Positions 39,984 to 47,978 of a stretch of DNA of 64,000 bases are shown here, piece by piece (position 1 is the stretch's first letter; each line of letters opens with the position of its first letter). The stretch comes from Lysobacter sp. (lineage in GTDB: Bacteria > Pseudomonadota > Gammaproteobacteria > Xanthomonadales > Xanthomonadaceae), in assembly GCA_030151365.1 (NCBI GenBank), contig JASLDW010000099.1:6810-70809 (forward strand). The letters run 5' to 3'. Made by a program: the position numbers and the translations under genes. The notes under the pieces are model-generated. The model searched no databases and had not been told where the DNA came from. It saw only the letters and a list, made by a program, of their open reading frames with translations.

Positions 39984-42494
39984 TCAGTACACGCTGAATA
40001 ATCCTGGATGCCTCTCGCTCAGGGTGCCACTGGCTGCATAACGCACGGCGCCCGTTCCCATGTTGATGACCGCGTATTGTCCACCACCGCCAGTTGCAGT
40101 CCAGAACTCGCCACTGGCATATGCCGGTGGCCGTGCACTGTTTGCGAAGACAGCTTGCGCTTCGGCCAGATCCAGCATTTTCACGTTAAGGCTGTTGTAT
40201 GCCCGCGTGGCCAACAAGTTCGCCCTGTTGTATTCGGACAACCCACTGGGGCTTCCGGTCAGCCAACGCGAGAACGTGGCGAGGGTCGTCGACGTGCTTC
40301 CCGCATAAAGCACCATGCCATTGTTTTGCCAGGGCGAATACATCGTGCCGATGGAATAGAACGTGAGTTGCCTGTCCAGCACATCGGCAAAATCGTCGCC
40401 GATGTAGAACACCGATTGCGCCGATCCGGACAATCCCTGCGGATCCGTGAGCGTCCAGTCAAAGGTCAGCTTGCCGCTGTCATGCACATCCGTGCTGGAA
40501 AACGCCAGCGATGACACCACCTGATCCAATACGCTTTGCGTGGTTGCGGCGTTGAACGTCAGCGTGAGCGCGCCACCGGCGTTCGCATATGAACCAACAT
40601 CGAGGCCATTGCACAGCAACCGTCCACTACTGAACTGCACGCTGCCCGTAGCCGCGATCACGTCACTGCCCTTGGCGCCACCAGAACGCTGGATCTTCAA
40701 GGTATAGCCTGCGTAATTGCCCCCTGCAGGAACATCGATGTCCACGGCATGCGCGCCACCCACGATCATCCCCGCACCCTGGCTTTCCATATAGCGCCCG
40801 ATGGGCTGTCCAAAGTTGGTATCGGGATCACCGGTCGGCAACAGGCGACCTGCGGCGGCCTCGTAACTTGCAGTGTCCTGGTTGTAGATCGCACCCGACA
40901 GCAGGATGCGTCCGTCCGGAGCAACATCCATTCCATAGGCGATGTCATAACTCCCGGACAAGTCATAAACGAGACGGCCGCCGGCACCGAATGAAGTATC
41001 AAGTTGTCCCGCGGGCGTGAGTTTGACCATGGCCATGTTGTAACGGCCAGAGTAAGCCTCGGAATCCGCATAACCCGCAATCAACAAACTGCCGTTGCCG
41101 AGCATGGCGATGTCCATCGGGACGTCAGGCGTGGGGGAGAAATCCATCAATGCTTCGCCACCCACCGTGCCGAATGCCGGATCGAGTTGCCCGCCACTTC
41201 CGTACTTGGCGATGATCCATTCGAGATTGCCACTGCCGATGTCACGATCGCCGATCACGTAGACGCCGCCATCGGCAGCCAGCGCCAAGCGATAGCTGGT
41301 AATCATGTTGGTGTTCCTGTAGGAACCACCCATGAAGCCAGGATCGGGCGCTCCGGTTGGCATGAAGCGCGCCAGAAAAGTAGAGCCCCCCAATTCACCG
41401 GTCACGACAATCCGCCCGTCGGCCATCAACGCAGCATCCTCGATTTCGCCACTGCTGCCAGCCACGGTGAAACTGCCGATCAGCTTGCCGCCGATTCCGA
41501 AAGAGGGGTCCAACGATCCGTCCGGCATCAACCGAACCATCGCGGTTTCAAGATTCTTCAGCGTCGCGTCGTACGCGCCGCCCATCGCAATGATCCTGCC
41601 ATCCGGCTGCACCAACACCTTGTTGATCCGGTCGAGGCCATGCTGGAAGTCGATGGTGACCTTTCCGCCCTGTCCAAAGCTGGTATCGAGCGAACCATCG
41701 GGGTTGTAACGTGCCACTGCGAAATCGGTGCCATCGGCGGCATTCACCGTTGCAGCGCCGCCCAGCAGGATCCTGCCGTCGGCAAGGATCACCGGATGTC
41801 CCGTACTTGAATCGGACATCTTGTTGAAGTCAGTGGTCACGACGCCATTGCTACCGAAGCTCGAGTCGAGCGAGCCATCGGCATTGAGGCGCTCCATCAT
41901 GAAATCCATGCCGGTATCCCCGCCGGTATTCACGACTCCGGAGATCAGAATCTGCCCCGACGCAAGGCGACGAATACCCATTCCGCGACTGCTGCCTGAA
42001 AGTTTTCCAAGCAACGAGACCCCGCTCGGCGCAAACGAAATCGCAGGCGCATCGTTCACGTCGGCAACCGCCGCCGTCGCCGCGCTCACCGGTGCCTCGG
42101 CATAACCGTTGTTGTCGGTATAGGTCGCCTTGACCGTGATCGTCTTGCCGACCTCGGCCTGGGTCAGGCCATAGGTCCTGGCGGTCGCACCGGCAATCGC
42201 GGCGCCATTCGCCATCCACTGGTAGGCGACCGTCGCGGGAACGCCATTGCCGTCCGCCACGGTGGCCGTCAGGATCTGGTTCTGCGTCGCGGTGCCTGCA
42301 ATCGTGACCGTACCGGCCTGGTTGGCCGGTGTGACATTGCCGCCGCCTCCCGCGGAGCCTCCACCGCCGCCCCCTCCGCCGCCACAAGCGGCGAGCACCA
42401 GCGCCAGCAGCGCCGGAATACCGGTTTTCAGCACATTTCCGAACGCAGCCGCACTCTTCGGCGCACGCGCGGTCGCACGGTTGTTGCTTCCCAT
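39984..42494 (-). CDS. Lipoprotein with delta-60 repeats (predicted beta-propeller)
   Basis: An 836-residue lipoprotein. The lipobox is LAAC with Cys37, following a basic N-terminus of unusual length. It is followed by nine glycines and further Gly/Ser linker, one Ig-like module (about 55-140) and then repeated units of about 50-60 residues. Each pairs an LNPDGSLDTSFG-type turn with DGRILLGG or DGRIIAMGG strands, the delta-60 repeat pattern predicted to form beta-propellers. The C-terminal 230 residues have cadherin-like and unrecognised beta-rich sequence. It should be anchored in the outer membrane, perhaps exposed. No enzymatic motif is visible. Base composition looks less GC-rich than its neighbours. 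Confidence 0.82.
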   Translation of the reverse strand: MGSNNRATARAPKSAAAFGNVLKTGIPALLALVLAACGGGGGGGGGSAGGGGNVTPANQAGTVTIAGTATQNQILTATVADGNGVPATVAYQWMANGAAIAGATARTYGLTQAEVGKTITVKATYTDNNGYAEAPVSAATAAVADVNDAPAISFAPSGVSLLGKLSGSSRGMGIRRLASGQILISGVVNTGGDTGMDFMMERLNADGSLDSSFGSNGVVTTDFNKMSDSSTGHPVILADGRILLGGAATVNAADGTDFAVARYNPDGSLDTSFGQGGKVTIDFQHGLDRINKVLVQPDGRIIAMGGAYDATLKNLETAMVRLMPDGSLDPSFGIGGKLIGSFTVAGSSGEIEDAALMADGRIVVTGELGGSTFLARFMPTGAPDPGFMGGSYRNTNMITSYRLALAADGGVYVIGDRDIGSGNLEWIIAKYGSGGQLDPAFGTVGGEALMDFSPTPDVPMDIAMLGNGSLLIAGYADSEAYSGRYNMAMVKLTPAGQLDTSFGAGGRLVYDLSGSYDIAYGMDVAPDGRILLSGAIYNQDTASYEAAAGRLLPTGDPDTNFGQPIGRYMESQGAGMIVGGAHAVDIDVPAGGNYAGYTLKIQRSGGAKGSDVIAATGSVQFSSGRLLCNGLDVGSYANAGGALTLTFNAATTQSVLDQVVSSLAFSSTDVHDSGKLTFDWTLTDPQGLSGSAQSVFYIGDDFADVLDRQLTFYSIGTMYSPWQNNGMVLYAGSTSTTLATFSRWLTGSPSGLSEYNRANLLATRAYNSLNVKMLDLAEAQAVFANSARPPAYASGEFWTATGGGGQYAVINMGTGAVRYAASGTLSERHPGLFSVY

Positions 42495-42539
42495 GATTCC
42501 CCTTCCCCTGATTCGGTCTGAACGCCGATAAGAGCGAAA

Positions 42540-42576
42540 TGTAACTCAAAGGGGTGGAATCAAGCTACCTGTTACA
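42540..42576. promoter_or_regulatory. TGTAAC dyad upstream of the delta-60 lipoprotein gene
   Basis: TGTAAC (42540-42545) and GTTACA (42571-42576) form a dyad 45 to 80 bases before the lipoprotein start, within an AT-richer stretch. Such spacing could suit a dimeric regulator or looped half-sites. The regulator is unknown and the match may be chance. No convincing -35/-10 pair is seen. Confidence 0.25.
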
Positions 42577-42608
42577 TATCCCAGCTTAAAACTTGTGTCA
42601 TGACGCAA

Positions 42609-43490
42609 TCACGCCTGCAACTGGCCCATCGGCAACGTCGGCGGCTGGTCGGCGGCGTCACCCAGCATCGAACCCCACGCACTGCTGATCGCGCCCGACA
42701 TCACGGGCGCCAGCACCGTCATCATCACCAATTGCGACACCACGACTTGCGCGATTTCGCCCGCGATCAGCTTGACGATCATGCCGACGATCGCGATCAG
42801 GACGGTCATGCCGATCAGGGTGATGAACAGCACGATGGCGAATACCAGCACCGCCGGCAGGTTGCGCACGCTGGCGCGCCAGCTGCGGCGCAAAGCCTCG
42901 ATGCCGCCGTTCCCCCCGAGCATCACGCCGGGAATCGCGACGAACGTCATCAGCAGCAACACGAATGCCAAGGCCACGACGCACAGCATCCACAGCAGCA
43001 TGCGTCCCGCGGGCAGGCTGGCAAGCAATGCCGGATCCGGTTGTGCGCCCGGCCCCGCGCTCTGCATCTTGTCCATCACGTTGGCGATGATCTGCAGATT
43101 GTCGACGCCGACCAGGACGACCAGCAGCAGCGCCATCGACAGACCCAGCACGACTTGCGGCAACAAGGTGAGCAGCAAGGCGCCGACTTTGCCCTGTCGC
43201 AACGGTTCGCCGAAGGCCGCGGGGCCGACCTCGCGACCCTGCGCGACTTCGCGCGCGGCCCATACCATCCCGCCGGTGAGGATCGGCGCGGCGAGAATCT
43301 GCAATGCCTGCAGCGCGAACCCGAGCTGCGGCACCAACACGGCCATGCCGATGACGATCGCGGCGAACACGCCGTACAACACGCCCATCACACCAAACCC
43401 ACCGGGCGATGCCTTCAGCAGCATGAAGCCGTCGATCAGCCATTGCGCGCCGGCGGAAGCCGGCATCTTGCGAGGTTCGTCCATCGTCAT
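42609..43490 (-). CDS. BPSS1780-type integral membrane protein
   Basis: A 293-residue protein with about six transmembrane helices: the first two near 33-72, the others around 100-130, 165-190, 215-240 and 245-270. The N-terminal layout, AGAQWLIDGFMLLKASPGGFGVMG followed by APILTGGMVWAAREVAQG, resembles the BPSS1780 family of unknown function found in beta- and gammaproteobacteria. No catalytic motif is visible. Its ATG overlaps the stop of the glutamine amidotransferase gene (ATGA), so the two are cotranslated. The functional link is unknown. Confidence 0.78.
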   Translation of the reverse strand: MTMDEPRKMPASAGAQWLIDGFMLLKASPGGFGVMGVLYGVFAAIVIGMAVLVPQLGFALQALQILAAPILTGGMVWAAREVAQGREVGPAAFGEPLRQGKVGALLLTLLPQVVLGLSMALLLVVLVGVDNLQIIANVMDKMQSAGPGAQPDPALLASLPAGRMLLWMLCVVALAFVLLLMTFVAIPGVMLGGNGGIEALRRSWRASVRNLPAVLVFAIVLFITLIGMTVLIAIVGMIVKLIAGEIAQVVVSQLVMMTVLAPVMSGAISSAWGSMLGDAADQPPTLPMGQLQA

Positions 43491-44212
43491 CTGTTTCCGT
43501 GATTGCGTGCGTGCCGGATGAAGCGGCGGAGCACCTTGCGGGCCACCGGCGCGGCGCCGATGTTACGCGACATCGCGTCGGGATCCTGTCCTTCCGCGCG
43601 CAAGGTGTCGGCACGGGCGTGCACGTAACCATGCATGCGCGCGGCGCTGAATTCGGGATGGAACTGCAGGCCCCAGGTCGCGCGGCCCCAACGGAAGGCC
43701 TGGCAGGCGTCGAGGTCGGACGTCGCCAGCAGCACGCCGCCTTCCGGCATCCGCAGCGCACTCTGGCGATGGGTCACCTGGGCGCGGAAGGTCCGGGGCA
43801 ATCCGGCGAACAGCGGATCCGCGTTGGCGGCGCTTTCCAGCCGCACGTCGACCGTGCCCATCTCGCGGCCGCGCGGGTTGTCGCCGGCTTCGCCGCCCAG
43901 CGCATGCGCCAGCAACTGGTGGCCGTAGCAGATGCCGAGGATCGGCATGCCGGCGTGGGCGGCATCGCGCAGCCATTCCGCGCTGCGTTCGCTCCAGTCG
44001 TGGCGCTCGGTCACCATCGCCGGCGATCCCGAGACCAGCACGCCGGTGTAGCCGCGATGCGCCGGCAGGGGCTGGCCGGCCTCGACATCCACCACCTCGG
44101 TTTCGTGGCCGCGCAGGCCGGCGGCGACGCGGATCCAGTGGGCGAATCCGCCGTGGCGGCGCTGGCTGGGCACCGGTTGTCCGGTCTGGAGGATGAGGAA
44201 GCGGGGCGTCAT
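43487..44212 (-). CDS. Class I glutamine amidotransferase (GATase1-like)
   Basis: A 241-residue protein with the GATase1 triad: nucleophile Cys in GICYGHQLLAHALGG, and the His-Glu pair in GLQFHPEFS. It lacks the ATP-pyrophosphatase part of GuaA, so it is a stand-alone family member such as those annotated GMP synthase-like glutamine amidotransferase. Possible roles include gamma-glutamyl hydrolysis or amidotransfer with an unlinked partner. The ATG at 44212 is chosen because the motif-bearing sequence begins there (TPRFLILQTGQ). It is divergent from glyQ and the intervening 52 bp are shared by both promoters. Confidence 0.87.
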   Translation of the reverse strand: MTPRFLILQTGQPVPSQRRHGGFAHWIRVAAGLRGHETEVVDVEAGQPLPAHRGYTGVLVSGSPAMVTERHDWSERSAEWLRDAAHAGMPILGICYGHQLLAHALGGEAGDNPRGREMGTVDVRLESAANADPLFAGLPRTFRAQVTHRQSALRMPEGGVLLATSDLDACQAFRWGRATWGLQFHPEFSAARMHGYVHARADTLRAEGQDPDAMSRNIGAAPVARKVLRRFIRHARNHGNR

Positions 44213-44242
44213 CGATGGATTCGGGTCTGCGGGCACGCCATC

Positions 44243-44248
44243 TATACT
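44243..44248 (+). promoter_or_regulatory. Candidate -10 (TATACT) for glyQ
   Basis: TATACT lies 17 bases before the preferred ATG at 44265. No good -35 is visible at 17 bp. If used, transcription would begin near 44255, leaving a very short leader. This argues against the in-frame ATG at 44250 and against any leader riboswitch. Confidence 0.4.
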
Positions 44249-44264
44249 AATGAAAGACTTTCCA

Positions 44265-45197
44265 ATGGCCGTTCCGATGCCTGCCGCACGCGTTTCCATC
44301 ACCTTTCAGGAACTCATCCAGCGCCTCAACGCCTACTGGGGCGAACAGGGGTGTGTGCTGATCCAGCCGCTCGACCTGGAAGTCGGCGCCGGCACCTTCC
44401 ATCCCGCCACCTTCCTGCGCGCGCTGGGACCGGAACCGTGGAACGCCGCCTACGTGCAGCCCTGCCGCCGTCCCACTGACGGCCGCTATGGCGAGAACCC
44501 CAACCGCCTGCAGCGCTACTACCAGTACCAGGTGGTGATGAAACCGTCGCCGGACAACATCGTCGAACTGTATTTCGATTCGCTGAAAGCGCTTGGCGTC
44601 GATCCGCTGGTGCATGACCTACGCCTAGTCGAGGACAACTGGGAATCGCCGACGCTCGGCGCCTGGGGACTCGGCGGGGAAGTGTGGTTGAACGGCATGG
44701 AGGTGACCCAGTTCACCTGGTTCCAGCAGGCCGGCGGCCTCGAGTGCAAGCCGGTATTGGGCGAGATCACCTACGGCCTCGAACGCCTGTGCATGTACCT
44801 GCAGAACGTCGACAACGTGTTCGATCTGGTGTGGACCTATGGGCCCGACGGCACCGCGGTGACCTATCGCGACGTCTACCACCAGAATGAAGTCGAGCAG
44901 AGCACCTACAACTTCGAACATGCCGATGTCGCCGAACTGTTCCATCGCTTCGACGCCTGCGAGACCGAGGCGATGAAGCTCGTGGAAGTCGGCCTGCCGC
45001 TGCCTGCCTACGAACAGGTGATGAAGGCCAGTCATAGCTTCAACCTGCTCGATGCCCGCCGCGCCATCAGCGTGACCGAGCGCCAGCGCTACATCCTGCG
45101 CGTGCGCAAGCTGGCGCAGGCCGTCGCCGAAGCCTACTTCGCCCAGCGCGAGAAGCTCGGATTCCCCGGGCTCAAGCACAACAAGGAAGCCGCATGA
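44265..45197 (+). CDS. glyQ: Glycyl-tRNA synthetase alpha subunit
   Basis: A 310-residue class II synthetase catalytic subunit of the tetrameric bacterial GlyRS. The conserved core begins ITFQELIQRLNAYWGEQGCV and includes HPATFLRALGPEPW, YVQPCRRPTDGRYGENPNR, GMEVTQFTWFQQAGG and GEITYGLERLCMYLQ. ATG at 44265 gives a short lead before the conserved motif; ATG 44277 is also possible. Its stop overlaps the start of the GST gene, and glyS follows, so alpha and beta subunits are in one unit with a GST in between. Confidence 0.95.
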   Translation: MAVPMPAARVSITFQELIQRLNAYWGEQGCVLIQPLDLEVGAGTFHPATFLRALGPEPWNAAYVQPCRRPTDGRYGENPNRLQRYYQYQVVMKPSPDNIVELYFDSLKALGVDPLVHDLRLVEDNWESPTLGAWGLGGEVWLNGMEVTQFTWFQQAGGLECKPVLGEITYGLERLCMYLQNVDNVFDLVWTYGPDGTAVTYRDVYHQNEVEQSTYNFEHADVAELFHRFDACETEAMKLVEVGLPLPAYEQVMKASHSFNLLDARRAISVTERQRYILRVRKLAQAVAEAYFAQREKLGFPGLKHNKEAA

Positions 45198-45829
45198 TCC
45201 TGATCGGAATGTACGACTCGCCGTTCGTGCGGCGCGTCGCCATCAGCCTGTCGCTGCTCGGGCAGACGTTCGAGCACCGCAACTGGTCGGTGGGCAAGGA
45301 CGCGGACAAGATCCGCGAATTCCATCCGCAAGGCCGCGTGCCGGTGCTTGTGCTCGACGATGGCGAAGCGTTGACCGAATCGGCGCTGATCGTCGACTGG
45401 CTCGATCGCCTGCCCGGTCACGAACACCAGTTGCTGCCGGCGACCGATCCGCAGCGCCGCGATGCGCTGAGGATCACCGCGCTGGCGGTCGGCGCACTCG
45501 ACAAGGGCATCCTGCTGGTCTACGAACGCCTGTTCCGTCCGGTCGAGATGCACCACGCGCCGTGGCTCAAGCGTTGCCGCGCGCAGAGCGAAGCCGCGCT
45601 GGCGGAACTCGATCGCATCTGCCGCGAACGCGCCGACCGCGAATGGCTGGTCGGCGACGCGATCACGCAAGCCGACATCATGCTTGCCTGTGCCGCCACT
45701 TATCTGCGCGATGCCGTGCCGTTCGACCTCGCGAAATTCCCGGCATTGCAGGCCCGCGTCGACGGCTATGAAGCCCTGCCGCGTTTTCAGCAGTTCTACG
45801 CCCCCTTCGACGCGCCGAAAACCAATTGA
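45194..45829 (+). CDS. Glutathione S-transferase
   Basis: A 211-residue GST-fold protein. The thioredoxin-like N-terminal domain has YDSPFVRRVAI, the cis-proline RVPVLVLDDG and the glutathione-contacting ESALIVDWL; the C-terminal helical domain includes LVGDAITQADIMLACAATYL (N-capping box). It is inserted between glyQ and glyS with a 4-base overlap at its start and 23 bp after its stop. Substrate is unknown; many bacterial GSTs act in detoxification or regulation. There is no obvious tie to tRNA charging. Confidence 0.9.
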   Translation: MILIGMYDSPFVRRVAISLSLLGQTFEHRNWSVGKDADKIREFHPQGRVPVLVLDDGEALTESALIVDWLDRLPGHEHQLLPATDPQRRDALRITALAVGALDKGILLVYERLFRPVEMHHAPWLKRCRAQSEAALAELDRICRERADREWLVGDAITQADIMLACAATYLRDAVPFDLAKFPALQARVDGYEALPRFQQFYAPFDAPKTN

Positions 45830-45852
45830 GCGCAGGAAACAAGGTCCGCACC

Positions 45853-47919
45853 ATGAGTCAACAGCTTCCGCTCCTGATCGAACTCGGCACCGACGAGTTG
45901 CCGGTCAAGGCGCTTCCCGGCCTCGCCCAGGCCTTCTTCGACGGCATTATGTCCGGACTGGAATCGCGCGGCATCGCTTTCGATCGCGACAATGCCAAGC
46001 CGCTGTACACGCCGCGTCGACTCGCGGTGCTGCTGCCCGCGGTCGCCGACGAACAGCCGGAACAGGCCAGCGAAGTGCTGGGGCCGTATCTCAACATCGC
46101 GCTCGATGCCGACGGCAATCCGACCAAGGCACTGGAAGGTTTCGCGGCCAAGGCCGGCATCGACTGGACGCAGCTCGAACGCACCACCGACAACAAGGGC
46201 GAACGCTTCGTCCATCGTTCGCGCCGTGCCGGCGCACGCACCGCCGACCTCTTGCCGGAGATCGTGCGCGAGGCGATCGCGGCGATGCCGATCCCCAAGC
46301 CGATGCGCTGGGGCGACCATGATTACGCCTTCGCGCGTCCGGTGCACTGGCTGGTGCTGCTGTTCGGCAATGAGGTGGTCGATTGCGAACTGATGGGCAC
46401 GAAGTCGGGACGCATGTCGCGCGGGCATCGCTTCATGCACGACAAGCCGGTGTGGATCAATGCCACCAATGATTACGTCGCCGCCCTGCGCGACGCCCAC
46501 GTGCTGGTCGATGCCGACGAACGCCGCGAGCGCATCCGCGGCGAAGCGCAGCAGGCGGCGAAGACCGTCGGCGGCCATGCGCGCATCTCCGATGATTTGC
46601 TGGAAGAGGTGAACGGACTGGTGGAATGGCCGGTCGCGGTCGCCTGCCAGTTCGAGCGCGAATTCCTTGCCGTGCCGCACGAAGCGCTGGTCTCCACCAT
46701 GGAGACCAACCAGAAATTCTTCGCGGTGCTGGACGGCGCGCAGCAGTTGAGCGAGCACTTCATCGGCATCGCCAACATCGACTCGAAAGATGCCGCGGAA
46801 GTGCGCAAGGGCTACGAACGCGTGATCCGCCCGCGCTTCGCCGACGCCAAGTTCTTCTTCGACGAAGACCTGAAGCAGGGCCTGCCCGCGATGGGCGATG
46901 GCCTCAAGACCGTCACCTATCAGGCCAAGCTCGGCAGCGTCGCCGACAAGGTGGAACGCGTCGCCGCGCTTGCGGAAACGATCGCGAAACAGGTCGGCGC
47001 CGATCCGGCGCAGGCGCGCCGCGCCGCCGAGCTGTCGAAGAACGACCTGCAGTCGCGCATGGTCAACGAATTCCCGGAACTGCAGGGCATCGCCGGACGT
47101 CATTACGCCGCCGCTGGCGGTGAACCCAGCGAAATCGCACTGGCGATCGACGAAGCCTACCAGCCGCGCTATGCCGGCGACGATATCGCGCTGTCGCCGC
47201 TGGGCAAGGTGCTGGCGATCGCCGAACGCCTCGACACGCTGGCGGGTGGATTCGCCGCCGGGCTCAAGCCGACCGGCAACAAGGACCCGTTCGCGTTGCG
47301 GCGCAATGCGCTGGGACTGGCGCGCACGATCATCGAGAGCGGATTCGATCTCGATCTCATGCACCTCCTCGCCATCGCCAACGACGGACTCGCGGCGAAG
47401 AACGTCAAGGCCGACGTCAACGAGTTGTACGACTTCGTCCTTGACCGCCTGAAGGGCTACTACGGCGACAAGAGCGTGCCGGCGACCCACTTCAACGCCG
47501 TCGCCGGCAAGCGCCCGCATTCGCTCTACGACTTCGACCGCCGCATCGACGCCATCGGCGAGTTCGCCCAGCTGCCGGAAGCCGAGGCACTGGCCGCCGC
47601 CAACAAGCGCATCCGCAACATCCTGCGCAAGGCCGAAGGCGAGATCCCCGCCGGGATCGACCATGCGTTGCTGGTGGAACCGGCCGAGCTCGAACTCGGC
47701 GAAGCACTGGCCGCCACCGAAGCCGAGGTTCACGCCAATGGCCATGACTACGTCGCCGCACTGACCCGATTGGCACACCTGCGTCCGCACGTCGACAACT
47801 TCTTCGACAAGGTGATGGTCAATGCCGATGACCTCGCCATCCGCCGCAATCGCCTGGCGTTGCTCGGCCGACTCGATCGCCTGCTCGGCGGCATCGTCCA
47901 GCTCGACGCATTGGCCTGA
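45853..47919 (+). CDS. glyS: Glycyl-tRNA synthetase beta subunit
   Basis: A 688-residue beta subunit. It begins with the family motif LLIELGTDELPVKAL and has YTPRRLAVLLP, MRWGDHDYAFARPVHW, the HD-like segment around SRMVNEFPELQGIAGRHYA and a C-terminal DALR anticodon-binding domain. It binds tRNA-Gly together with GlyQ. ATG at 45853 is preferred; an upstream in-frame start at 45826 lies inside the GST stop region. AAGG about nine bases upstream fits a ribosome site. A strong terminator follows at 47941. Confidence 0.95.
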   Translation: MSQQLPLLIELGTDELPVKALPGLAQAFFDGIMSGLESRGIAFDRDNAKPLYTPRRLAVLLPAVADEQPEQASEVLGPYLNIALDADGNPTKALEGFAAKAGIDWTQLERTTDNKGERFVHRSRRAGARTADLLPEIVREAIAAMPIPKPMRWGDHDYAFARPVHWLVLLFGNEVVDCELMGTKSGRMSRGHRFMHDKPVWINATNDYVAALRDAHVLVDADERRERIRGEAQQAAKTVGGHARISDDLLEEVNGLVEWPVAVACQFEREFLAVPHEALVSTMETNQKFFAVLDGAQQLSEHFIGIANIDSKDAAEVRKGYERVIRPRFADAKFFFDEDLKQGLPAMGDGLKTVTYQAKLGSVADKVERVAALAETIAKQVGADPAQARRAAELSKNDLQSRMVNEFPELQGIAGRHYAAAGGEPSEIALAIDEAYQPRYAGDDIALSPLGKVLAIAERLDTLAGGFAAGLKPTGNKDPFALRRNALGLARTIIESGFDLDLMHLLAIANDGLAAKNVKADVNELYDFVLDRLKGYYGDKSVPATHFNAVAGKRPHSLYDFDRRIDAIGEFAQLPEAEALAAANKRIRNILRKAEGEIPAGIDHALLVEPAELELGEALAATEAEVHANGHDYVAALTRLAHLRPHVDNFFDKVMVNADDLAIRRNRLALLGRLDRLLGGIVQLDALA

Positions 47920-47940
47920 GCATCACCGCAGCATCAACAA

Positions 47941-47966
47941 AAAAGCCCGGCAATGCCGGGCTTTTT
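47941..47966. terminator. Bidirectional rho-independent terminator (glyS / RND genes)
   Basis: An 11-bp perfect stem (47941-47951 and 47955-47965; arm AAAAGCCCGGC) with a 3-nt loop. A T-run follows on the plus strand, and a T-run arises on the minus strand from the As before the stem. It lies between the glyS stop and the end of the convergent RND permease, so it likely serves both. Confidence 0.9.
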
Positions 47967-47978
47967 CGTGCGTGACGA

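Noticed and set aside
44213..44264. T-box or other riboswitch upstream of glyQ
   Set aside because: The gap is only 52 bp, with a -10 at 44243; there is no room for a T-box leader, which is also not expected in this group.
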